Of a stretch of 64,000 nt of DNA, positions 55,054-64,000 are shown piece by piece (position 1 is the stretch's first letter; the number at the start of each line of letters is the position of its first letter). The position numbers and the translations under genes were made by a program. Source of the stretch: Cohnella rhizosphaerae (GTDB taxonomy: Bacteria > Bacillota > Bacilli > Paenibacillales > Paenibacillaceae). Under the pieces are notes generated by a model. It saw only the letters and a list, made by a program, of their open reading frames with translations. It made no database searches and was not told the DNA's origin. The stretch is from contig NZ_JAPDIA010000007.1 in NCBI RefSeq assembly GCF_029525575.1, positions 930,001 through 994,000 of the forward strand, written 5' to 3'.

Positions 55054-57493
55054 TTGAAAACAAGACAGGAACCAATTTCAGGGTTGGAATGGATCGCTTG
55101 GGGAATGCTCGGAATCACTTTGTTAATATCCATGTTTAATAACGGTATATTTCAAGGTTATGGCGTTTGGGCAACGAATCAAGTTCAGTTTGAGAAACCG
55201 ATGCTCTATGAGCTTATCGTAATGTCATTATTTGCGCTTTGGAGTTCTATTGTTATTATTCAAAAAAAAACTTGAACTTAAGAAAAGTGTCCTTCTAGGA
55301 ATTGCAGGGTTAATAATGCCTCTTACGTATGCGATTAGCTCCATAGGAGCACAATCTCATTACTTGGCCAAATTTGGTTTTCTGGTTGCTTGTATGGCGT
55401 TTATCATGTTCTTTTCAGGAAGTTTGCTGCAAAGTTATGAACGATTCTTGCGTTCTTTTCCTATGCTGTACATCATATTTGGTTACTTAATTATTATTTA
55501 TGGCTTCACTGTGTTAATCGGAAATGCCTACTTGCTAGATTCACTTGCTTCAGTTAATGGTATTAGAATGTCATCTATTTTTCAATATCCGAACGGATAT
55601 GCAGTCTTCCTGATGACGATCTGGTTCTGCGTCCTCGTGCAAATGATGAAGGTAAAATCGCCACTTGTGTTTCACATATTAGCAGCTTCAATGGTTCCTA
55701 TCTTGTTGTCGTTTCTGTTGACATTATCACGGGGAGCTATTTTCGTATTGCCGATAATCGCTGTCTTGGCGTTGTTGATGTTCAAGCTAAAGCAGCAGCT
55801 AATGATTGTTTTTTTATTCTCTATTCGCATTGTTGGTTGCTTTCATTGTTTATACTCCTATAGCCGATAGAGGATACGATGTTGCCCTGCAAATCAGCAA
55901 TGCAATTTACAATAAGCAGCCCATACAGACAGTCTCTTTTTTCTTCTCTAAGTCTATACAGACATGGGGGCTTCTTATTGGAGCTACCCTTGCATTTGGA
56001 CTTTTAAGCTATACATATGGACGGTTTCTTTCTTCAAAGCTGCATTTATCAAAGCTTGAGAGTAACAATCGCTATCGTATAATTATACCCGGCATAATCG
56101 TATTGCTGACCATTTTCGGCGTTCTTTTGATAACAAGTTCATCCATACTTAACTTGTTCCCTACATTTATCAGTGACCGATTGGGCGATGTGAGCTATAA
56201 AACCCAAAGTGTCTATGAACGTCTAACTATGTATAAGGATGCATTTTCCCTGTGGAAAACCGCACCCATGCTTGGAGGAGGAGGAGGAGCTTGGGACGCT
56301 AGCTATCAAACCTATCAATCCTATCCATATTTGAGTAACAAAACCCACAGTTACCCCATGCAATTGTTAGTAGAAACAGGGGCTTTGGGATTCTTGCTTT
56401 ATTTGTTATTAATCGCAGGCGTATTTTATGTATTTTATAAATTTTATAGAAAAGCCTCCCACACACAAAGACTGAATTATGTACCATTCTATTTAATTGC
56501 ATTGACGATTCTAGTCCACTCCCTTATCGATTTCGAAATGAGTTACGGACTTAATGTAATTTTAGTCTATCTTTGCTTAGGCGTACTCGGAGGTACGCTA
56601 AACAAGCCGCTATATAATAAAGTTAAAGAAATTAAACAAAGTCTGAGTATTAAAAAAAGTAATTTCAAGCGGAATGACGATTGTATTTCTTTTAGTTATT
56701 GTAATGACGGGGATGCAGCTGGCTGGCTACAACAATTATATGTCTTCGGTAGAGGCCACTGCGCGTAATGATATTTTTACCGAAATCACTTCAAAGCTTG
56801 ACAAAGCAAGAAAAACGGCTCCCAATCATCCTGATATTTTGTATCAACTAGTCGCGTTAAATTACCAAGCTTATAAGCAGAGTCAGGATCCTGAGTACTT
56901 GCAAGAAGCTAAAAAAGTATTTGGATCTACTTCTCGACAAAGAGCCTAATTTCCGTCCGGTCGTGGATATGAACTATCTGATAACCTTAAGTTTGGGCGA
57001 TCGGGAAAGGGCAATGGGAATTATGAAGGAAGCCATAGCAAAATATCCGTTCATAACAAACTTCTACAGTCAGTATGCAGACGATCTCCTGAAAGACTAT
57101 CAAAATTCCGAGGGAAATTCCGTCATAGGGGAGCAACTAATTGAACTTTACAAGCAAATGCAGGCCAAAGATCAAATCGTGAAAAATCTTCCCGAATCCT
57201 TTCTGTTGGGCAACGCATTTGAGATATCCAGTTCTGTGCGTGAAGGCGCGGCATATGTCATGTATGCGAACGGTGGTTACGAAGAAGCGATAGCTGTTCT
57301 TAAACCAGGGTTGCTGGATGATCTGAGCAATGAGGATAATCAAAGACTGGCATTACTCTACTTGTCGGCTCTTCAAAAGACAGGCTCAAACGACGAGGAG
57401 TTGCTGAATAAGCTTCAGCAAGTTAACTCTTCCACCAAAGAGCAACTTCAAGATCCGCTAAAAGCACTGAAAGGAAGCGATCAAAAAAAATGA
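55054..57493 (+). CDS. O-antigen ligase/Wzy-like polymerase with C-terminal TPR region (four frame breaks)
   Basis: Read as one gene of about 811 residues after removing one base each from A9 55262-55270, T7 55809-55815, A7 56652-56658 and A6 56911-56916. Some 12 membrane helices in the first 550 residues include the Wzy_C-type periplasmic loop (YERLTMYKDAFSLWKTAPMLGGGGGAW, then HSYPMQLLVETGALGFLLYL); a soluble helical region follows with TPR-like pairs. Start TTG 55054 is 7 bases after AAGGAGTG. It would polymerise or ligate the repeat units started by the preceding transferase. The stop overlaps the next start (ATGA). Confidence 0.82.
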
Positions 57494-57963
57494 AAACTAA
57501 AGCGATAATTGGTGTAATCGCTCTAACATTAGCTGTGGGTGCGGCAAATATTGTTCAATCCGTCTATGCAGATGTTCAGAAGACAACACCAGGAGGAAGC
57601 GAAGATCCTATCGTAACGAAGAGCTATGTCGATCAAAAGATTGACGCGATCACAAATGGCCAATCAGGTGGGGAAGGTGCAGGCGTCTCTTCTAAGCTTC
57701 AGGTTGTGACCGTCCCATTAGGTTCAACGCTGTTGGTTGAAGAGGGTGGAGAACTCATTGTACGGACTGGTAAAGCGATCGCAGTGAGCTCTGACAGTAA
57801 CGGCCTATCTGATATGACAGATGGCTTGGACATAGCGCCTGGCAAGCCAGTTGGCAAAAACCATCTAATCCTCTTCCCTAGAGCGGGACGAGGCGTTATG
57901 GCGGATCCTATGCAGAAAAACGGGTTAACTGTGCTTGTCAGAGGCGCGTATCAGTTGAAATAA
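57490..57963 (+). CDS. Small exported protein of unknown function
   Basis: 157 residues with a signal peptide (about 1-28, ending VYA), then a Lys/Asp-rich stretch (TKSYVDQKIDAI) and a Gly/Val-rich beta domain. No recognised catalytic motif. Translationally coupled to the polymerase gene, so probably an accessory of polymer assembly or a secreted companion. Confidence 0.72.
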   Translation: MKTKAIIGVIALTLAVGAANIVQSVYADVQKTTPGGSEDPIVTKSYVDQKIDAITNGQSGGEGAGVSSKLQVVTVPLGSTLLVEEGGELIVRTGKAIAVSSDSNGLSDMTDGLDIAPGKPVGKNHLILFPRAGRGVMADPMQKNGLTVLVRGAYQLK

Positions 57964-57965
57964 AA

Positions 57966-57996
57966 GAAAAGCGCATCCTGTTAAGCAGGATGCGCT
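57966..57996 (-). terminator. Terminator shared by the converging genes
   Basis: A perfect 11-bp stem AGCGCATCCTG (57970-57980) / CAGGATGCGCT (57986-57996). On the minus strand it is followed by TTTTCTTTTA and contains the epimerase stop codon; on the plus strand the T-tract is weak (ACCCTTTC). Confidence 0.82.
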
Positions 57997-58913
57997 ACCC
58001 TTTCAATAAGGTAATCAAAGGTTTCGCTCAGGCCCTCTAACAAGGAATACCGAGGGTACCATTCTAAGACAGCCATCGCCAACTCGTTCGAGAGGCTGCT
58101 ATGCAGGATATCTCCTGGCTTGGCAGCGACATAATGAGGGACAATCCGCCTTTTGGAAAGTTGAGATAGGTAATCTACAAGCTCATTGATGGATGTCGTT
58201 GTGTTACAACCAATATTTAGTGTGAATCCGTTGCCTCTATGGAGAGCTGCAATATTAGCGGCTGCTATGTCTCGAACAAAGATAAAATCTCGTGTCTGCG
58301 TACCGTCGCCGTATACGGTTGGCGTAAGCTGTTCTAAGACCTTGTCTAGAAAAATGGAGATTACGCCACCTTCCCCGATGGAAGACTGCCTCGGACCGTA
58401 AACATTGGAATATCGAAAAATCGTATAGTCAATCTCGTACAAGTTAGCATACATCTTGATGTAGTGTTCGGGAGTAAACTTAGATATCCCATAGCAAGAC
58501 TCAGGGGACACCGGATGGTTCTCATTAATCGGCAGATAATGCGGCGTGCCGTAAACGGCAGCTGAGGAAGCATACACAATTTTACTAGCTTTGTAAGTCT
58601 TCATACATTCAAGAATATTAATTGTTCCTATAATGTTCGTCATCGCATCAAATGTAGGGTACTTGATGGAATCCTGGACGTGGATCTGTGCTGCATGATG
58701 ATAAACGACATCGATCGGATGAAGACTGAAGACATGTTGAAGATCGGGCAGCTTCGAAATATCCGCTTCATAGAAGGTACAATTAGGATTTAAGTTACCC
58801 GGATCGCCAGTAGACAGGTTATCGACCACAAACACTTGATGTCCTTGCTGAACGAGCAAGTCAACAATATGGGAACCAATGAATCCTGCTCCTCCGGTAA
58901 CCAGAATGTTCAA
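57981..58913 (-). CDS. NAD-dependent sugar epimerase (GalE-like)
   Basis: About 310 residues, extended SDR fold. N-terminal GGAGFIGSH NAD-binding motif, SSAAVYG and catalytic YGISK (Tyr-x3-Lys), and RYSNVYGPRQ. Probably a UDP-glucose/GlcNAc 4-epimerase providing a sugar nucleotide. The start is likely TTG at 58913 (product begins NILVTGG), with AAGG 10 bases upstream; GTG at 58922 overlaps that site. It is the only clear minus-strand gene in the window, set among plus-strand polysaccharide genes. Confidence 0.88.
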   Translation of the reverse strand: MNILVTGGAGFIGSHIVDLLVQQGHQVFVVDNLSTGDPGNLNPNCTFYEADISKLPDLQHVFSLHPIDVVYHHAAQIHVQDSIKYPTFDAMTNIIGTINILECMKTYKASKIVYASSAAVYGTPHYLPINENHPVSPESCYGISKFTPEHYIKMYANLYEIDYTIFRYSNVYGPRQSSIGEGGVISIFLDKVLEQLTPTVYGDGTQTRDFIFVRDIAAANIAALHRGNGFTLNIGCNTTTSINELVDYLSQLSKRRIVPHYVAAKPGDILHSSLSNELAMAVLEWYPRYSLLEGLSETFDYLIERVAHPA

Positions 58914-59014
58914 ATCAATCACACCTTACAATGAGAGTATTTTTCATGTATTGTTGATATTGTAACAAAATATGCGTTATTGTGCTATCTGCGATCTGAA
59001 AAAGGCGGTGCACT

Positions 59015-60137
59015 ATGTACGGTAAGAAACTGCTTTGTATCTCTAGCATTAACTGGAATTTTATATGGCAGCGGCATCAAACTTTTATGAGCGGCTTTGC
59101 CAAGGCAGGGTGGGAAGTAGATTTTGTAGAGAACACTTTTTTCGCAACCCTGTATGGCAGGATATATATAGAGCAATCAGTATTTTTCGCAAAAAGGTGA
59201 ATAAGCTTAAAGTGGCTTCCGCAAGTGATTTGAATGAAAAACCGAATGGAATCAAGTTAATCTCTCCTCAAGTGTTGCCTCCGGACGGTTGGCTTTTCCG
59301 AACACTCAATCGGTATATTCTACTGCCTCGTCTTATCCGGAAGCTTCAGCACCATTATGACGTTGTAATCCTTTATATGCCTTCTTACACGACAGAACAA
59401 CTGTTATCGAAGATATCTAAAGGGTTCACCGTGTTCGATTATGTTGCGAACTTCGAGGGGCATCCTCAGAAGCCTAAAGACTATGAGCTTACCGAGAGCA
59501 AAATACTTGCACATACTAATTTAGTTCTGACGGACTCGGACTATTTGTATCAGAAACTGCGTATGAGACATAAAAAAGGTATTTCAAATACATCATGGCG
59601 TACAAACGCATCTCTTCAAGTCATACTATAAAACTCCATTAAAAAAATATAGTAAAGTATGCTTTTTTTGGTGGGATAGATGATAGAATTGACTGGGAAT
59701 CATTGAAAACAATGATGAATTGTGGATATGATATAACGATGATTGGACCTTGCAAAGTTAAAGTTCCGATCAGTGTCCGAATCAAACCTTCAATGAATAT
59801 AGAAGAATTATCCAAAGAAATTGTTCAGTACGATGCATTCATCATCCCATATCTCCAGACGACTTACTCAGACGGAATTATACCAGCGAAAATATTTGAA
59901 TGTTTCGCAACGGGTAAACCCGTTCTTACGTCTCGCCTGGTCTCTTTGGAGCCTATAGCGGACTTACTTTATATATGTGACCAGCCTGCAGATTATGTAG
60001 CTTGCATGGAGCGGATGCCAGAGACTGAGACAAGGATTAAAATCGAAAAACGCATAAAATTATCAGAAATGCAGTCATCAGATTCGAATGTAGAGCGATA
60101 TATTGAAATTATCGAGCAAGAAAGTAGGCAGGTATGA
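59015..60137 (+). CDS. Glycosyltransferase family 1/4, TuaH-like (three frame breaks)
   Basis: One gene of about 373 residues. Breaks: T6 at 59137-59142 needs one extra base (or two fewer), A6 at 59572-59577 and T7 at 59663-59669 each need one fewer. The corrected protein reads SSINWNFIWQRHQ near the start, HGVQTHLF in the middle and SDGIIPAKIFECFATGKPVLTS near the end, the order of a GT-B retaining glycosyltransferase. The last codons overlap the next gene. Donor and acceptor unknown. Confidence 0.78.
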
Positions 60138-61290
60138 AGAAAAAATTACTGCATGTCATCGAAGCGGCAGGTGGAGGAGCGCTTCAATATGTCGTTGATA
60201 TATGCAATCATCTTTCGTCAGAGGATTGGGACATTGAGGTTGTTTTTTCGCGAAGAAATGTTACGCCCAAGGATGTTCGCGCGCTTTTTCGTTTACATGT
60301 GACGTTAACTGAGGTTATCATGACGCGAGAAATCTCCATGAAGAGCGACTTTCAGAACTTTAAATATTTGCATAAAAAAATTTCGGGAGACGAAGTGGGA
60401 TCTTATTCATCTTCACTCGTCAAAAGCAGGTGCGTTAGGCAGGTTGGCTGCCAAAAGGGATACGAACTCCAGTTATTTATACGCCACACGGGTATTCCTT
60501 CTATCAACGAGACATTGGATACTTAAAGCAAAAATTGTATTTTGGAATTGAGAAATGGCTGGATCGAATTAATAAGACTCACATTCTAGTTTCGTCCGTT
60601 AACGAATATACAGATACAAGCAAGATGATGCGTGCGGATAAGCGACTTCGTCGGATTTCAAATAGTGTCCATCTTAGTTACGAAGCTTTGCGGAGAGAAG
60701 AAGAGAAACTCGTAATAACAGTTGGAAGACTAACAGCAGCCAAAAACCCGCAACTCTGGCTGGATGTGATTGAAGAAGCATGTAACCTCGAGCATGGGTT
60801 GCGCTTTGTTTGGGTTGGTGATGGCGAATACCGAGAATACATTGAAACTCAAGCAAAAGAAAGGCGGTTGCCGCTGACAATCACTGGTTGGATGGAACGA
60901 CCCGATATCGAGGCATGGTATCGCCGTTGCTCAGTATATGTACAGTTATCATTATGGGAAGGGCTGCCTTTAGCAGTGCTGGAAGCAATGGCAGCCGAAT
61001 GTGCCATCGTAGTATCAGACATTCCTGCTCATCGTGAATTAATCCGCCATGGTGCGAACGGCTACATTGCTTTAAATAGAAATGAGGCAGTGCAAGCCAT
61101 TTTATCATTAATCGATTCCCCAAGGACTTGTCGACAGTTTGGACATGCAGCTCGAGAAGTCGTAGAGGAGAAGTATAGCATTCGTCAGTTCTCCGCACAA
61201 ATTAGACAGTACTATAATAGTATTTTAGACGGAGGTGCCAAATATGACAGAACACATTCCATTAGTGTCGGTCATCATACCATGCTATAA
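60134..61290 (+). CDS. Glycosyltransferase family 4 (two frame breaks)
   Basis: About 384 residues after removing one base from A7 at 60374-60380 and one from the AAAAGGG tract at 60453-60459. The corrected middle reads DLIHLHSSKAG then TPVIYTPHGYSF, as expected for GT4. N-terminal VIEAAGGGALQYV and C-terminal EGLPLAVLEAM (Glu-x7-Glu donor-site motif) are intact. The end runs 47 bp into the next gene; the true stop may be slightly earlier if a further base error exists. Confidence 0.8.
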
Positions 61291-62024
61291 TTATGGGCGC
61301 TTCTTGATAGATACGATTGAATCGGCGAAAAATTCACATTATCCAGCGATTGAGATTATTGTAGTCGATGATGGGTCGGATGATCCATTTACACTGCGTG
61401 TAATGGATAAACTGTCAGTAGATTTCCCTCAAATTACTCTTATTAAGCAAGCGAATCAGGGGTTGCCTGCGGCAAGGAATGCTGGTATCCGTGTATCTCG
61501 CGGTAAATATATTTTACCTCTAGATTCAGATGATTTGATCGATCCATATTACATCACAAAGTCAGTTTGGCATCTGGAAAATGACGAAAAACTGGCTTTC
61601 ATATATCCTCTTGTTAAACTCTTTGGATATGAATCAGGAGTATGGGTTACCGAGGCGTTTGATGCTGATTTACTGCTTCACCATAATTATATTCCGGCCT
61701 CCGCCGTTTATCGGAAGCGGCTCTGGGAATCCCTTGGAGGATATGAAGAGTCCATGCGTTCGGGTTACGAAGACTGGGAGTTTTGGATCAGGGCCGTTGA
61801 GAATGGACAAAAAAGGTTATCGGCTCGAGGAACAACTTTTTTATTATAGGCAACATCAAAGCTCAATGCTCAAAGGTTCGAGGTTAATTCATGGAGCGTT
61901 AACTCAGCAAATTCAAAGAAAGCATCAACAACTTTACAATTTTCGATGGAAAATGCGTATTCTTAAATTCTATGGAATGAAAAAAAGGACGTGGGGCAGT
62001 AATCAAAATAGTAAAAAAAAATGA
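61244..62024 (+). CDS. Glycosyltransferase family 2 (one frame break)
   Basis: About 259 residues after removing one A from A6 at 61809-61814. GT-A fold motifs: VSVIIPCYNYGRFL, VVDDGSDD, LPAARNAGI, LPLDSDDLI (DxD) and a C-terminal GYEDWEFWIR (general-base Asp/Glu region). ATG 61244 is 7 bases after GGAGGT; GTG 61235 overlaps that site. Ends overlapping the next start. Confidence 0.87.
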
Positions 62025-63244
62025 AATTGAACAAGATTGAGAGGTTAAGAAGTTACGCTTCTAAAGTGAAACACGAACGCTCGCTATCATCGATCAGACT
62101 AGAGCAACAATCAATACGAGCTAAGTTTTTAGCCCTACCTAATGTCACTTTTGATTACTCTACTTTGTATTTGTTGCCTTGGTTAGACATTGGGGGAGTA
62201 GAACAAGTCTTTCTTCATTTGCTATCGAATGTAAACCGCGAGATTGTCGGCAATCGCTATTTGATGACTACGATTAAGCATGAACATCCATGGGATGAAC
62301 AATTTGCAAAACATTGTGAAGGCATCTTTCATCTGCCGCTCTTCTGTAGAGGTGATGCACAGATGCTTCAGTTCATATGCGATTTTATTGAAAATAACCA
62401 AGTCCGTATTATTCATATAAGTAACTCACGGCTGGGATATCGATCGGCAGCCTACTTAAAGGAAAGATTTCCGTATTTAAAAATAATAGATACCCTCCAT
62501 ATGGAGGAGCCCTATAAACCATGGGACTACTTTCGTGTGAGCCGAGACTTCGGAAAAATTTTGGATCATAGAGTGGTTCTTACAAATTACCAAAAACAAC
62601 GACTAATTAATATATATGAGGAAAAGGAAAGTCGGGTTTCTGTCATTGCTAATGGTATTGAACTTTTTGACAAGTCATGGCCAGAGTCCAAAAAGGAGCT
62701 TGCATTTATCGGACGTTTGGTTGATCAGAAGCGACCTGTTTTTTTTGTGCAGATCGCTGATTTCCTTGTCAAAGCTAAAATTAGGTACCCCATTGTAATC
62801 ATAGGCTCGGGCCCCCTGGAAAATAAACTTAAGAAGCAGTTAAAGAAAAAAGGACTGCAGAACAAAATAGTTTATAAGCCTGCTATGTCGAATATTCGTG
62901 GTTACTTGCGCGAATCTGTTCATGTACTTGTTGCTCCGTCTAAAATGGAGGGACTGCCTATGACAGGTTTGGAGTCGATGGCTGAAGGTACTCTCGTCAT
63001 TGCATCCAATGTTCCGGGATGGACGGATTTAATAGATAAAAACATAAATGGAATTCTACTCGATAACGAAGAGGGAGCTGCTCAATGGGCAGAGCAAATT
63101 ATGAAAGCTCTAAGTGACGATGCTGTGATCGAGGAATTAAAATATAATGCAAGGCTAAAGGTAGAGATTGAGTATAGCATAGGTCAGATGTGTTTTAACT
63201 ATGAACAAATTTATATTAGGGGTGGAAAAAATGGGAAGCATTGA
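62021..63244 (+). CDS. Glycosyltransferase family 4
   Basis: A 407-residue intact GT-B enzyme; it keeps frame through a T8 run at 62739, showing that not every long run is miscalled. LPWLDIGGVEQVFLHL near the N-terminus, AFIGRLVDQKRP and SKMEGLPMTGLESMAEG (Glu-x7-Glu) in the C-terminal half are characteristic. Start overlaps the preceding stop (ATGA). Confidence 0.9.
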   Translation: MKLNKIERLRSYASKVKHERSLSSIRLEQQSIRAKFLALPNVTFDYSTLYLLPWLDIGGVEQVFLHLLSNVNREIVGNRYLMTTIKHEHPWDEQFAKHCEGIFHLPLFCRGDAQMLQFICDFIENNQVRIIHISNSRLGYRSAAYLKERFPYLKIIDTLHMEEPYKPWDYFRVSRDFGKILDHRVVLTNYQKQRLINIYEEKESRVSVIANGIELFDKSWPESKKELAFIGRLVDQKRPVFFVQIADFLVKAKIRYPIVIIGSGPLENKLKKQLKKKGLQNKIVYKPAMSNIRGYLRESVHVLVAPSKMEGLPMTGLESMAEGTLVIASNVPGWTDLIDKNINGILLDNEEGAAQWAEQIMKALSDDAVIEELKYNARLKVEIEYSIGQMCFNYEQIYIRGGKNGKH

Positions 63245-64000
63245 ACGGATCGACCCGCATACTCATTACAATGATCTAATGTATCCAGAGCATTTGGGAA
63301 GGTACATGTTCGCCTCCCAGTTTACCCAAAATATGAAAGTGGTCGATTGTTCTAGTGGGAATGGGTACGGGAGTTTTTATCTCGCATCGTCAGGAGCGGC
63401 TAGTGTATCAGGTATCGATATTGCCGAGGAAGCAATATCGTATTGCAAGCAGCATTATGTTAGAGACAATCTCTCTTATCGAGTAGGCGATATTCGTAAC
63501 CTTGATTGGATTTCCGACCGATCTGTAGATGTATTTATTTGCTTCGAGACAATTGAACATGTTACAGAAACAGATAGATTACTTAGTGAGATTCATAGAG
63601 TTCTTTCAGCGAATGGGCTTCTTCTGATTTCTTGCCCCAATGATTATATCTTTGAACCGGACAATCCATTTCATGTGAAGAGGTATCAATCAAAAGAATT
63701 TATGGAGTTGGTAGCACAATTCTTTAAGCGAACAAAAATGTTCGTTCAAAACAATACGCTTGGTACAAGTATTTACTCAAGCGAAGATATCCAAACAGCT
63801 GATGTCTATCAGCCACCAATGGCTGCGAATAGTCATCCAATTCAGGCCAAAGTATTAGATGATGCAGATACTTGGCTGCTTGTTTGTGCAAAGGATAGTG
63901 TTGACCTTACAGGGATAAAACCTACTGTTAGTTTTTTTTACTGGTTATAGTGACTATATCAAAGAGGTTCAAAAGACCATTAGCGACTTGTATGCTGAAA
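63231..64000 (+). CDS. SAM-dependent methyltransferase (class I), runs off the window
   Basis: ATG 63231 follows GGGGTGG and lies inside the end of the previous gene. Motif I is VVDCSSGNGYGS, with acidic GIDIAEEAI after it and DVFICFETIEHV as motif II/post II, typical of methyltransferase type 11. The frame stops at 63950 only because of a T8 run at 63932-63939; with seven Ts it reads on to the window edge. Probably methylates a sugar or modifies the polymer end. Confidence 0.82.

Noticed and set aside
11903..63939. Phase variation by homopolymer slippage
   Set aside because: Possible in principle for surface genes, but breaks are also in fabZ, several occur per gene, and nearly all are +1; error is simpler.

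Overview
The window looks like a GC-rich member of the Paenibacillaceae (Paenibacillus or Cohnella type). Reasons: an endospore programme (spoIID, spoIIQ, spoIIID), a bacillithiol-type reductase, S-layer (SLH) proteins, and gene orders known from Bacillales (ywzB-murA-spoIID-spoIIQ; spoIIID-mbl-flhO-flhP-...-fabZ). The assignment is inferred from gene content only.

Layout. 1-6.3 kb: F1Fo ATP synthase operon from the 3' part of atpB to atpC, closed by a strong terminator. 6.4-23 kb: an accessory block with a YpdA/Bdr-like reductase, a Dps ferritin, two giant tandem secreted FecR-domain proteins whose first ~580 residues are almost the same in DNA while their C-terminal ectodomains differ, and a secreted subtilase. 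23-34 kb: a conserved cell-envelope and sporulation core: ywzB, murA, spoIID, spoIIQ (with a sigma-F-like promoter), a degenerate HD-GYP protein, spoIIID, mbl, two flagellar rod/hook-like proteins, an EpuA-like peptide, a CDP-alcohol phosphatidyltransferase and fabZ. 34-42 kb: phosphoglucomutase, a DUF5693-like membrane protein, a 53-bp tandem repeat array, then csaB-tagA-tagO. 42-49 kb: two SLH-domain wall proteins, the second with strong expression signals and codon bias. 49-51 kb: a group II intron directly after that gene's terminator, with a damaged maturase gene. 51-64 kb: an AT-rich exopolysaccharide locus: a secreted protein of unknown function, a polyprenyl-phosphate sugar transferase, an O-antigen-ligase/polymerase with TPR tail, a small exported protein, an epimerase on the opposite strand, four glycosyltransferases and a methyltransferase running off the end.

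How the parts fit: TagO and TagA start a secondary wall polymer on undecaprenyl phosphate, CsaB pyruvylates it, and the SLH proteins encoded next to it bind pyruvylated polymer; the distal locus would make a further surface polysaccharide. Most of the non-conserved content is therefore cell-surface biology.

Sequence quality matters here. At least 24 reading-frame breaks sit in homopolymer runs, and nearly all are resolved by removing one base from the run. They occur even in fabZ, so I treat them as systematic homopolymer over-calls and annotate the affected genes as single genes.
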